Shown here one piece after another: positions 8,664 through 16,126 of a DNA stretch of 35,704 nucleotides. Numbering within the stretch: the first letter of the stretch is position 1; each line of letters starts with the position of its first letter. Position numbers and translations under genes: made by a program. Source of the DNA: Nostoc sp. CHAB 5834 (GTDB lineage Bacteria > Cyanobacteriota > Cyanobacteriia > Cyanobacteriales > Nostocaceae); NCBI GenBank assembly GCA_020829485.1, contig JAIVFU010000068.1, forward strand, positions 1 to 35,704. Reading direction: 5' to 3'. The notes beneath the pieces are model-generated. The model saw only the letters and a list, made by a program, of their open reading frames with translations. It made no database searches and was not told where the DNA came from.

Positions 8664-9455
8664 TTACTGATTCGTTTTAGCACTAACAATCCCAGACCAT
8701 TGAACTTTTTTCTCTTTCTCCCGACGGTAAGAAAAGAAATGCTCTGGAGTTTGGAAAGTACAATAAGGTGCGATCGCAATTTGTTCTACACTAATTCCCA
8801 TATTTTCCAGTTGTAAGGTATTGACTCGCCGCACATCTAACCTTACCTTTCCAGGATTAGGATCTTCTACTAAGGGTGAATTTGGTAATTCATGTAATGC
8901 TTGAACAATTTTTTCTTCGTCGTTATATGGTATAATGCTAGCTCCGATTTCGGCAGCAACTTCGATAGAGACTTGGTAAACCTCACCAGCGATCGCTGGC
9001 CCCATCGCAATACGTAAATCATCAAGCTTACTGCCTTGAGATTGTAATCGAGCGATCGCTAAGGGGACAATCTTCTTGGCAGTCCCTCGCCAGCCTGCGT
9101 GTAATGCTGCTACCCGTCCAGTTTGCACATCCCCAATCAACACTGGTGTACAATCTGCACTAGCTACCCAAACGGCTTGGAGAGGCTGTTCGCTAACTAA
9201 ACCATCCGCCGATGCTAAATCTTCCTCAGCAGTGCTTAAGAAGCTTTCAACTTCTTGGGGGGTGAGAACAGTATTGCCATGAACCTGCTTTAAGCGATAG
9301 ACTGATGCCTCTGGTTGCAATACTTCTGTGATAACTTGTGGCGATCGCGGCCAAAACTGCTGGGTGAAGAAGCCGTGATGCCAACGTTCCAGAATACTAC
9401 AAGTTAGATAGGGCAGTCCTTCCCAATTGCGCCAGTGCCAAGTGTGCATCTTCAA
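8664..9455 (-). CDS. pgeF: peptidoglycan editing factor PgeF (YfiH/laccase-domain family)
   Basis: 263 residues of the multi-copper-oxidase-like YfiH/DUF152 family, now known in bacteria as PgeF, a cytoplasmic enzyme that corrects misincorporated amino acids (Ser for Ala) in peptidoglycan precursors; older annotations call it polyphenol oxidase. Metal-site motifs are visible: the His in LKQVHGNTV, the Cys in ASADCTPVLIGD, and the His in ALHAGWRGTAKKIV. The C-terminal YCTFQTPEHFFSYRREKE is also typical. Full length. It is divergent from birA with 71 bp between the starts, so the two share an upstream region. Confidence 0.9.
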   Translation of the reverse strand: MKMHTWHWRNWEGLPYLTCSILERWHHGFFTQQFWPRSPQVITEVLQPEASVYRLKQVHGNTVLTPQEVESFLSTAEEDLASADGLVSEQPLQAVWVASADCTPVLIGDVQTGRVAALHAGWRGTAKKIVPLAIARLQSQGSKLDDLRIAMGPAIAGEVYQVSIEVAAEIGASIIPYNDEEKIVQALHELPNSPLVEDPNPGKVRLDVRRVNTLQLENMGISVEQIAIAPYCTFQTPEHFFSYRREKEKKVQWSGIVSAKTNQ

Positions 9456-9526
9456 CCAAACCTAAACAGAAATCACTCATCAGCCAATCAATGCTAACTT
9501 GAACAACGGAATTTGGGTTAACTGCT

Positions 9527-10345
9527 GTGGGATTTAATTTGCAAAACTTGGAAGCAGCCTTGAAGGCAGCGCGTAAGTATACATATTTACCATTTTCCCT
9601 CCACTTTTTTGAAAGTGTCTCTTCAACTAATCAAACCCTCTGGAACTTACTCAACCAAGGAGCTATTTCAGGAACAGTAGTAATCGCAACTGTGCAATCT
9701 GCTGGGCGGGGACAATGGGGCCGCCAATGGATTTCTCCGGTTGGCGGATTATATGTTTCCGTGGCGATTTCTTTAGACCACAAAATAGAGGCTACTGACA
9801 GCTACCAGCTAACTTTTGCTACTGCTTGGGGAATTGCGTCTCAATTGCGCCAATGCGGTGTTGATGTTGGGATAAAATGGCCCAATGATTTAGTTTTAAA
9901 TGGTCGCAAGCTAGGCGGCATTTTGACAGAAACCAAAGTAAACAAAGGACAAATCACTCAAGCAGTAATTGGTGTTGGTATTAACTGGACAAACCCAGTA
10001 CCCGAAACTGGAATCAATCTGGAATCGTGGCAAGCTTCCCAAGATTTCAGACCGATTACTTGTTTGGAAATGCTCACCTCTATAGTCTTGCTAGGAATAG
10101 AATCCGGTATGGAGTGCCTTTGCCGAGAAGGAGTAAACATACTCTTGTCTGGCTATTTAGATTTGCTTATAAATATGGGCGATCGCGTCTACGTCAACAA
10201 TATTTCAGGTAAAGTAGTTGGGGTGACTCCTCAAGGAAATTTACGAGTTGATTTAGAAACATACAATACAAAGGAACTAATTACACCGGAAATTTATATT
10301 GAACCCGGTACAATCAGTTTGGGGTACCATAAATCTTCCGTTTAA
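9527..10345 (+). CDS. birA: biotin--[acetyl-CoA-carboxylase] ligase
   Basis: 272-residue biotin protein ligase that activates biotin with ATP and attaches it to the biotin carboxyl carrier of acetyl-CoA carboxylase. The biotinyl-AMP loop is seen as SAGRGQWGRQW and the conserved catalytic block as KWPNDLVLNGRKLGGIL. A C-terminal SH3-like domain follows (about residues 220-265). It lacks the N-terminal DNA-binding helix-turn-helix of E. coli BirA, so it is a group I ligase and not a repressor. The start is a GTG at 9527; no in-frame ATG lies close upstream and the first residues precede the family core by the usual distance. Confidence 0.92.
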   Translation: MGFNLQNLEAALKAARKYTYLPFSLHFFESVSSTNQTLWNLLNQGAISGTVVIATVQSAGRGQWGRQWISPVGGLYVSVAISLDHKIEATDSYQLTFATAWGIASQLRQCGVDVGIKWPNDLVLNGRKLGGILTETKVNKGQITQAVIGVGINWTNPVPETGINLESWQASQDFRPITCLEMLTSIVLLGIESGMECLCREGVNILLSGYLDLLINMGDRVYVNNISGKVVGVTPQGNLRVDLETYNTKELITPEIYIEPGTISLGYHKSSV

Positions 10346-10434
10346 ATTTGAGGTTTGTTCAAATTTCGCTCTTTGGGCAAGACAAACCACTAGCATCATC
10401 TCTTTAGGCTAATTACACACAACTGAGAGAACAA

Positions 10435-11997
10435 ATGACGCAGCGCAATAATTCTGCCCCTCATCGTTTGCATTACTTATGGCAGCAAGGTCTAACAAAA
10501 AAACGTTTTGCCTCAACACTACCGGCTCAGAGCCTCTGTTGGCTGAGTAGCGTCAGCCTCCTTAGCGGCGGCTTTGTGTTTGCCCAAACGGAAACACAAA
10601 TAGACAACATCGTTCCCACAGTTGAAAGTTCCCAGCCAACAGCAGTTACAAATCCAGTTAAAACGCAGGCTGTTACACCCGAAGCCGCTCAAGCACAACC
10701 GGAATTTTCCCAACGGCGAGCCAGACTCAGAAAGAGATTAGCCAAGCCAGAGGTTGCTCAATCAAAAGAACCAGTTAGGCAGTCTACACCCAAAATCGAA
10801 ACTGCCCAACCTGTTGTGATTATCAGACAGTCAAAACCCAAGGTGGAAGCATCCCAGGTTACTCCTGCACGAGTGAGACAGGAAAAACCCAATACCCCTT
10901 TCCGCTCTTTACCTGCAAAACTTCCCGAAGTTGCTCAACCATCAAATAACTTGAACAGCCCTGTCAGTGCAACGGCGGAAAAAACCAAGGATTATAATAA
11001 CGCCTATATTGATCCTAATAGTTATGACAGTGGTGCGACAGGTACTTATCAAGCACCAAATTCTGTAATTCTCACAGAACGCTCTAGTGGTTGTCGAGCC
11101 ATTTTGCCATCAGGGCAAAGTGTATTAGGCGGCGTTTGCGCCAAAGTACCACAAAGGAGTGTAGCTGATTCTAATAGTAAATCAGCACCTACTTGGCTTA
11201 GAAGAAGTCAAAATGCACAATTACCAGTAGTTCCACCTGTGCGGCAAATTGCATCTTCTACTGGCAACAGTAGATGGCGTGGTACTCCAACTCAAAGTGG
11301 TTCTAGCGGTGTCACCAAGAGCGGATTTCGCCCTAATCGGTTTATTCCGAGTCCTGGCGAGTTCAGCCCCACGAAAGTGAGTGCAACTCCCATCGCACCG
11401 AGCGGCGGAACTTTACCTCCACCAATGGCAGATGGCAACATTGCACCCCGTCCTAGCAACGTAGCTTATGACTTCTCACTAGCATCAGTATTGCCGCAAA
11501 TCCCCTACACGGCGAGAGTTGCATATAGTGGTAGGGGAATGATGTATCCATTGTCTATACCTGCTACCATTACTTCTGTATTTGGTTGGCGAATTCATCC
11601 AATCACAGGTAATCAACGTTTCCATGCTGGTACAGACATAGGTGCGCCTACGGGTACGCCAGTTTTGGCCGCCGCTGCCGGTCAAGTGGAAACTGCTAAC
11701 TGGTTGGGCGGTTATGGTTTAACTGTTACCTTGAATCACAAATCGGCTGAACAAACTCTTTACGGTCACATGTCAGAAATCTTTGTTCAACCTGGTCAGT
11801 GGGTAGAACCTGGAACTGTCATCGGTCGAGTTGGCAGTACCGGCAATTCCACAGGCCCTCACCTGCACTTTGAAGTTCGCCATCTGACACCGAACGGGTG
11901 GGTTGCTACTGACCCAGGCGTGCAATTACAAAGCGGCCTCAGTCAGTTAGTACTAGGCTTACAAACTACTCAGGTAAGTCAGAAACCAGGAAGTTAG
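10435..11997 (+). CDS. exported M23-family (LytM) peptidoglycan endopeptidase
   Basis: 520 residues. An N-terminal basic segment and one hydrophobic stretch (about residues 25-50) form a signal/anchor. A long, low-complexity linker rich in Pro, Gln, Ser and Thr follows (about 55-370). The C-terminal third is an M23 metallopeptidase domain: zinc ligands H397 and D401 in HAGTDIGAP, a YGHMSE block, and H476/H478 in GPHLHFEVR. All four key positions are present, so it is likely an active cell-wall hydrolase rather than a degenerate LytM activator. It follows birA by 89 bp on the same strand. The linker probably spans the thick cyanobacterial peptidoglycan. Confidence 0.9.
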   Translation: MTQRNNSAPHRLHYLWQQGLTKKRFASTLPAQSLCWLSSVSLLSGGFVFAQTETQIDNIVPTVESSQPTAVTNPVKTQAVTPEAAQAQPEFSQRRARLRKRLAKPEVAQSKEPVRQSTPKIETAQPVVIIRQSKPKVEASQVTPARVRQEKPNTPFRSLPAKLPEVAQPSNNLNSPVSATAEKTKDYNNAYIDPNSYDSGATGTYQAPNSVILTERSSGCRAILPSGQSVLGGVCAKVPQRSVADSNSKSAPTWLRRSQNAQLPVVPPVRQIASSTGNSRWRGTPTQSGSSGVTKSGFRPNRFIPSPGEFSPTKVSATPIAPSGGTLPPPMADGNIAPRPSNVAYDFSLASVLPQIPYTARVAYSGRGMMYPLSIPATITSVFGWRIHPITGNQRFHAGTDIGAPTGTPVLAAAAGQVETANWLGGYGLTVTLNHKSAEQTLYGHMSEIFVQPGQWVEPGTVIGRVGSTGNSTGPHLHFEVRHLTPNGWVATDPGVQLQSGLSQLVLGLQTTQVSQKPGS

Positions 11998-12003
11998 CTA
12001 AAA

Positions 12004-12092
12004 GGGGAGTGGGGAGTGGGGAATAATTATTTCTAATACGGCATTCCCTACTCCCTACTCCCTACTCCCTACTCCCTACTCCCCATTCCCCA
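12004..12092. repeat. heptad array and G/C-run hairpin between convergent genes
   Basis: GGGGAGTGGGGAGTGGGGA near 12004-12022 is complementary in pattern to the array (TCCCTAC)5 at 12045-12079 and its TCCCC end. The array is a heptameric short tandem repeat and the whole could fold into a strong hairpin between the stops of the M23 peptidase gene and ribE, possibly acting as a bidirectional terminator. Confidence 0.65.
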
Positions 12093-12093
12093 A

Positions 12094-12774
12094 TTACAAA
12101 TACCCGTGTTCTGCTAAGAATGCGGGTGTAATGCCATCTAAACTATTGTCATCAGTGGCTCTGGTGTGTGGGTTGCCAGAATAAAGGAATTTTTCGACGT
12201 ATTTGCCGAGAATATCCCCTTCTAGATTCACCAAACTCCCAGAAACCAAATAGCGAAGATTTGTATCGGTGTATGTGAGGGGAATTACTGCCACCTTGAA
12301 TTGAGAGAGTTCTGGCTCATAAGTGGCTACTGTGAGACTGATGCCATTGACAGCTATGCTACCTTTGGGGACAATATACCGTGCGATCGCCTCGGATGCA
12401 ATAAAGGTCATTTCCCAAGAACTAGCCGTTTGTTCGGCTACTATCAATCGACCGATGCCGTCTACATGACCCATCACAAAATGACCGCCAACTTTACTGC
12501 CCACCCTTAGCGATGCTTCTAAATTTACATATCTCTGTTGCTTTTGCTCACCTCCCAAAGTTGTGCGGCGTAGCGTTTCCGGTGAAGCCGTGGCAATAAA
12601 GCCGTCTTTTAAAACTTTTTCAACTGTCAAGCAAACACCATCTACTGCAACACTGTCACCATAAGCCAAATCTTGCATAATTACTTCACACGAATGGCTT
12701 ACGCAAGTAATTTGCCAAGAATCGCCCCCCAAGGGTTCCATCGTTCCTAATGCTTGGATTAATCCTGTAAACAC
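12094..12774 (-). CDS. ribE: riboflavin synthase, alpha subunit
   Basis: 226 residues that start with the family signature MFTGLIQALG. The enzyme performs the dismutation of two 6,7-dimethyl-8-ribityllumazine molecules into riboflavin and pyrimidinedione. Two homologous lumazine-binding barrels are visible: the first carries DSVAVDGVCLTV, the second GSIAVNGISLTVA, and the GGHFVMGHVDG block ends the linker. Length is slightly above the family norm because of a C-terminal extension after KYVEKFLY. No FMN riboswitch-like sequence was seen in the 340 bp upstream. It is divergent from the bifunctional-nuclease gene. Confidence 0.95.
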   Translation of the reverse strand: MFTGLIQALGTMEPLGGDSWQITCVSHSCEVIMQDLAYGDSVAVDGVCLTVEKVLKDGFIATASPETLRRTTLGGEQKQQRYVNLEASLRVGSKVGGHFVMGHVDGIGRLIVAEQTASSWEMTFIASEAIARYIVPKGSIAVNGISLTVATYEPELSQFKVAVIPLTYTDTNLRYLVSGSLVNLEGDILGKYVEKFLYSGNPHTRATDDNSLDGITPAFLAEHGYL

Positions 12775-13018
12775 GGCTTTTTTGTCAAACTAACTCTAGT
12801 TATTGCCTATTTTTGCTTGAAATCAATTGGTAATTCTCACAGAAATCTCCAACATCCAAGTATATTTTCTGACTTTTTTTCGTATAGGAATATTAACACA
12901 TTAGCATCCTTCACAAGGCATACTTGGGTAAGAAGGTTATTGTCTAAGAAGACCAATTTGACTTACTCTGGTTTTCACCACAAGTTCGGAGTTTAATAGA
13001 AGCAATTATAGAGAACGA

Positions 13019-13111
13019 ATGCTTATGTTTATTACCGTCGCTCAACCGCCTAACAAGGGGTACTATTTGTTACACAGCATCCAAGGCTTTCAAAGCATTG
13101 TAGAGGCTTAG
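13019..13111 (+). CDS. possible 30-residue leader peptide
   Basis: ATG at 13019 opens a 30-codon frame (MLMFITVAQPPNKGYYLLHS then IQGFQSIVEA) that ends at TAG 13109-13111, three bases before the ATG of the bifunctional-nuclease gene. The spacing suggests translational coupling if it is translated. An in-frame ATG at 13025 is an alternative start. There is no family to compare with; a chance frame of this size is possible. Elsewhere in the 12775-13114 gap I see nothing specific. Confidence 0.3.
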   Translation: MLMFITVAQPPNKGYYLLHSIQGFQSIVEA

Positions 13112-13114
13112 GCA

Positions 13115-13612
13115 ATGATTGAAATGAAAGTCGCTGGCATAGCATTAGATGCCATAACCCGCAGCCCGATCGTCCTTTTGAAAGATTCTTCAGATCGGCG
13201 GGCTTTGCCAATTTACATTGGTCAGGAACAGGCTAGGGCAATTATGGGCGCACTGGAGAATCAAAAGCCTCCCAGACCCTTAACCCACGACCTGATTGTG
13301 AATCTTCTAGAGACTTGGAATATGACTCTAGAAAAGGTGATCATTCATTCCCTGCAAAAGGATACATTTTATGCAGCTTTAATCGTCCAGCAAGGCGAGG
13401 TCAAAAAAGAAATTGATGCACGTCCTAGCGATGCGATCGCCATTGCCCTCCGTACAAATACCCCCATTTGGGTAATGGAAGAAGTAATTGCCGATGCTTC
13501 TATCCCTGTTGATCGTGATGCAGATGAAGCCGAACAGCAAGCCTTCCGTGAATTTGTTTCCAATCTCCGTCCTGAAGATTTGATTAAGCGCTTTGGTAAT
13601 GACGACAGTTAG
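13115..13612 (+). CDS. bifunctional nuclease family protein (DUF151)
   Basis: 165 residues of the BFN/DUF151 family. Plant homologues have been reported to have both RNase and DNase activity; bacterial members are poorly characterised. Recognisable blocks are the N-terminal KVAGIALDAITRSPIVLLKD, the LPIYIGQEQARAI segment and ARPSDAIAIALRTNTPI. An acidic C-terminal tail (DRDADEAEQQAFREF) follows, as is common. Full length. A 30-codon open frame ends three bases upstream. Divergent from ribE across about 340 bp. Confidence 0.9.
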   Translation: MIEMKVAGIALDAITRSPIVLLKDSSDRRALPIYIGQEQARAIMGALENQKPPRPLTHDLIVNLLETWNMTLEKVIIHSLQKDTFYAALIVQQGEVKKEIDARPSDAIAIALRTNTPIWVMEEVIADASIPVDRDADEAEQQAFREFVSNLRPEDLIKRFGNDDS

Positions 13613-13655
13613 GCAATTTTAGATTTTTAATTTTGGATTTTAGATTCAAGGAAAA

Positions 13656-13683
13656 ATCTAAAATCTAAAATCTAAAATCTAAA
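13656..13683. repeat. heptameric repeat (ATCTAAA)4 just before the reductase start
   Basis: Four perfect ATCTAAA units end five bases before the ATG at 13689. Upstream TTTTAGATTTTTAATTTTGGATTTTAGATT (13617-13646 region) is roughly its inverted complement, so the leader could fold into a long AT-rich hairpin. No Shine-Dalgarno sequence is visible. Same unit as at 3830-3857. Confidence 0.85.
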
Positions 13684-13688
13684 ATTGA

Positions 13689-14843
13689 ATGACTCCTAAC
13701 TCTTTGTTAAAGATGCAATACCGACGCTTTGGGAAAACAAATCTACGCCTCTCGGTTTTTTCCTTGGGAACAATGCGCTACCTGGCTGATTTTGAAAATG
13801 CTCACCAGACTATCGAACAAGCCTTAGCGCTAGGAATTAATCATCTAGAAACCGCCAGAGGTTACGGCAAAAGTGAGGAGTATCTTGGTAGGGCGTTAAA
13901 AGCTGGGTTGTCAGTACCCCGAACGAAGCTTTATATCACTACCAAAATCTCAGCCACAGCAGATACTGACACCATGCGTCGGTGCATCAATGAATCCCTA
14001 GAACGATTACAGCTAGATTATTTAGATTGCTTAGGCGTTCATGGCTTGAACACCTGGCAACATTTAGAGTGGGTGCAAGCTAAAAATGGCTGTATGCAAG
14101 CCGTAGAAGAAGCTGTTGCTGATGGTCGAGTGCGACACGTTGGTTTTTCTAGCCACGGGTCATTAGAGCTAATTCAGGCAGCAATAAATACAGGTTTTTT
14201 TGAATTTGTCAATCTGCATTATTACTATTTTTTTCAACGGCACGCACCAGCAATTCAACTAGCTGCCGAAAAAGACATGGGCATTTTCATTATTTCCCCT
14301 GCTGATAAGGGAGGACGGCTCTATACACCACCCCAAACTCTAAAAGACCTGTGTTATCCGTATTTACCCTTAGGTTTAAACTATCGCTTTTTACTTTCTG
14401 ACAACCGTATTACTACTTTGAGTATAGGGCCAGCAAACCCAGATGAATTAAGGGAACCTTTGCGAATTGCTGACGATGATGGAGAGTTAACATCAGCCGA
14501 AAATTCTGCTTTTAAACGGTTAGAAAATCACCAAAAAGTTGCTTTACAAACTGATAAGTGTAGCCAGTGTTATGCTTGTTTACCCTGTCCAGAAAATATC
14601 AATATTCCAGAGGTGCTGCGGTTACGAAATCTTGCAGTGGCATACGATATGACTGACTATGGGCAATATCGTTACGGAATGTTTGAAAATGCTGGTCATT
14701 GGTTCCCTGGAATGAAAGGCGATCGTTGTACAGAATGCGGTGACTGTTTGCCTCAGTGTCCAGAAAAGTTAGATATTCCAGCTTTGTTAGAAGATGCTCA
14801 TGAAAGATTAAGTGGCAAAGCAGGTAGGAGATTGTGGGGTTGA
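13689..14843 (+). CDS. aldo/keto reductase with C-terminal 4Fe-4S motifs
   Basis: 384 residues. Residues about 10-270 form an aldo/keto reductase barrel (YRRFGKTNLRLSVFSLGTMR, then HLETARGYGKSEEYLGRAL, ITTKI and CLGVHGL, covering the Tyr, Lys and His positions of the family). Residues about 295-375 are ferredoxin-like, with Cys clusters CSQCYACLPCPENINIP and CTECGDCLPQCPEKLDIP, able to hold two iron-sulfur clusters. This fusion class is widespread in cyanobacteria; its substrate is unknown, and the electrons may come from a cluster rather than from NADPH alone. The ATG at 13713 (MQYRRFG) is an equally good start, nine codons shorter. Confidence 0.88.
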   Translation: MTPNSLLKMQYRRFGKTNLRLSVFSLGTMRYLADFENAHQTIEQALALGINHLETARGYGKSEEYLGRALKAGLSVPRTKLYITTKISATADTDTMRRCINESLERLQLDYLDCLGVHGLNTWQHLEWVQAKNGCMQAVEEAVADGRVRHVGFSSHGSLELIQAAINTGFFEFVNLHYYYFFQRHAPAIQLAAEKDMGIFIISPADKGGRLYTPPQTLKDLCYPYLPLGLNYRFLLSDNRITTLSIGPANPDELREPLRIADDDGELTSAENSAFKRLENHQKVALQTDKCSQCYACLPCPENINIPEVLRLRNLAVAYDMTDYGQYRYGMFENAGHWFPGMKGDRCTECGDCLPQCPEKLDIPALLEDAHERLSGKAGRRLWG

Positions 14844-14932
14844 CACTCTCCGGTCTAAAGACTTACTGTGTAGACACAAGCCGGAAAACCTCATCCACAT
14901 TGGCTTGAATCTGGTAGGGTGCGTTATGTATT

Positions 14933-14955
14933 TATATGTATAACGACGTATAACG
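14933..14955. repeat. 23-bp direct repeat, copy 1
   Basis: The 23 bases are TATATGTATAACGACGTATA plus ACG; an identical copy is at 15079-15101. Each contains two tandem GTATAACG cores. The second copy overlaps the R' end of the attC-like site, so the 123 bp between the copies may have been inserted into, or duplicated with, that end. Confidence 0.75.
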
Positions 14956-14985
14956 CCCCCGTTCACCCCCCGCAAGCAACCGCCT

Positions 14986-15046
14986 GAGAAAAGTGATGCT
15001 GGGTTTCCTGTTGTCAACCTAGCCCACGGCGATAGGCGATCGCCCT
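14986..15046. repeat. 61-bp direct repeat, copy A
   Basis: 61 bp matching 16042-16102 at all but three positions, ending in GGCGATAGGCGATCGCCCT. The two copies lie on either side of the PIN toxin/partner gene pair, about 1.06 kb apart. Confidence 0.85.
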
Positions 15047-15093
15047 ACTTTGGCCTGTGCAATTGCACCCTCTGGAGCTATATGTATAACGAC

Positions 15094-15179
15094 GTATAAC
15101 GACTAAGTTGAGCGGCGGCTAATATCCTTTGCATCCTCGCCAATCTCTCTCGCCCGTCCGCTCCAACGTGTTGTTAGAC
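15094..15179 (-). repeat. integron attC-like recombination site
   Basis: Read on the minus strand, the 86-bp segment opens with GTCTAAC (fits R'' RYYYAAC) and ends with GTTATAC (R' GTTRRRY with one deviation). Inner arms GTTGGAGCGGACGG and CCGCCGCTCAAC pair fully if one G and one A of the first arm are left extrahelical, which is the hallmark of attC sites. Outer arms GTCTAACAAC/GTCGTTATAC pair with two mismatches. It overlaps the 3' end of the small partner gene, as attC sites commonly do. No integrase gene is in the window. Confidence 0.6.
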
Positions 15180-15330
15180 CGGGCTTTCGCAATAAGTTTA
15201 CAACTTCTCTTCCACCTTCAGCTTGCTGCTTTTGCAAATCAGCAAAGATAGCTTTCAAGTCATGATTGAATGAACGAGAGTATTCTTCACGAATTCTGTG
15301 GATTTCTTCGACAATCTCATCCTGATACAT
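15103..15330 (-). CDS. small partner (putative antitoxin) of the PIN-domain toxin
   Basis: 75 residues from ATG 15330, starting MYQDEIVEEIHRIREEYSRS. The first about 50 residues are charged and helical and resemble the small proteins encoded directly after PIN-domain genes in cyanobacteria; no DNA-binding fold is evident. The longer frame from 15363 overlaps the toxin gene and is not family-like. The gene starts two bases after the toxin stop codon. The last about 25 residues (from GLTTRWSGRAREIG) are encoded by the attC-like site, so the native protein end has probably been replaced by read-through into the recombination site. Antitoxin function is inferred from position only. Confidence 0.65.
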   Translation of the reverse strand: MYQDEIVEEIHRIREEYSRSFNHDLKAIFADLQKQQAEGGREVVNLLRKPGLTTRWSGRAREIGEDAKDISRRST

Positions 15331-15332
15331 GA

Positions 15333-15806
15333 TTAATCTCCAAGCAGTTCGTAGGGTGTACAAAGAATCGGCAAATCATATCCAAAATCAAAACTGATTT
15401 CCGCCAATTTTCTCTGAATTTGAGCATTGGCGATGTGCTTGCAGTTCCATGTGAGTAGGTAATCCATGCCGTGAACGGTCGCGGCTGCGATATGAACAGC
15501 ATCAACATCCGCTTTTGTGGGAAGGCTACTGCGTCCCAAAAATTGCTCTGCTAATTCAAGCACAGATTGGTTCAAATCGAGTAACGCAAGATCGCGAATG
15601 ATTTCAAGTCGTTTAGATGCGATTTGAGCATCTCCTTGGGAGGTTTCTTTTACGACTGCTTGGGAGGAGTAGAGTTGGAAGTCACTGCGGCGCGTATCCC
15701 ACCACTCCCTCGTTATCTCAATATTTGCAGCCACTACAATATCTCTGCTGGGTCGAGCAGTGAGATAGCCTAAGATACTCGTCTCGATGTAGACAGTTTC
15801 ACTCAT
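15333..15806 (-). CDS. PIN-domain ribonuclease toxin (VapC-like)
   Basis: 157 residues. The N-terminal YIETSILGYLTARPS matches the start of a PIN domain, with an acidic residue (Glu) in the place of the first catalytic Asp. The central KADVDAVHIAAATVHGMDY and LLTWNCKHIAN carry further conserved acidic and Asn/His positions. PIN toxins cleave RNA and are held in check by a cognate small protein. Here the toxin gene comes first and the small gene at 15103-15330 follows by two bases, the reverse of most VapBC operons. A half attC-like site lies upstream at 15851-15882 and a full one downstream, so the pair looks like a mobile cassette. Confidence 0.8.
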   Translation of the reverse strand: MSETVYIETSILGYLTARPSRDIVVAANIEITREWWDTRRSDFQLYSSQAVVKETSQGDAQIASKRLEIIRDLALLDLNQSVLELAEQFLGRSSLPTKADVDAVHIAAATVHGMDYLLTWNCKHIANAQIQRKLAEISFDFGYDLPILCTPYELLGD

Positions 15807-15850
15807 GCAGGAAATGGGCGACAGCTTTTTCTATCCATTTTAGTCCACAC

Positions 15851-15882
15851 CACTGCTCGTCCGTCTCAATGCATTGTTAGCC
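15851..15882 (-). repeat. half attC-like site (R''-L'' arm only)
   Basis: Minus strand GGCTAACAATGCATTGAGACGG followed by ACGAGC resembles the first arm of an attC site (R'' with AAC, short spacer, then TTGAGACGGACG). I could not find the complementary second arm between it and the toxin ATG at 15806, so it is a half-site or a decayed site. Confidence 0.35.
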
Positions 15883-16041
15883 TCGCAAAGGCTTGTGATT
15901 GTTGGGTTTCGTGCCTCAACCCAACCTACAATATCGGCGATCGCACTGGTGAAAGGAAGCGATCTCCCTCTCATTTTAGCCTCGCTATTGCATCCACGGT
16001 TGCAGCTTAAAGTGCAATCTGGCTTCTGGTTAGTACTGCCA

Positions 16042-16102
16042 GAGAAAAGTTATGCTGGGTTTCCTGTTGTCAACCCAGCCTACGGCGATAGGCGATCGCC
16101 CT
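16042..16102. repeat. 61-bp direct repeat, copy B
   Basis: Partner of 14986-15046 (58 of 61 bases identical). Between here and 15882 lies another short palindrome GTTGGGTTTCGTGCCTCAAC (about 15902-15921) and a HIP1 site; no gene is supported in 15807-16126. Confidence 0.85.
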
Positions 16103-16126
16103 TTTCAAACATCATTTTACAGTTAG

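Noticed and set aside
12775..13114. FMN riboswitch upstream of riboflavin synthase
   Set aside because: None of the conserved RFN stem motifs are visible in either strand.
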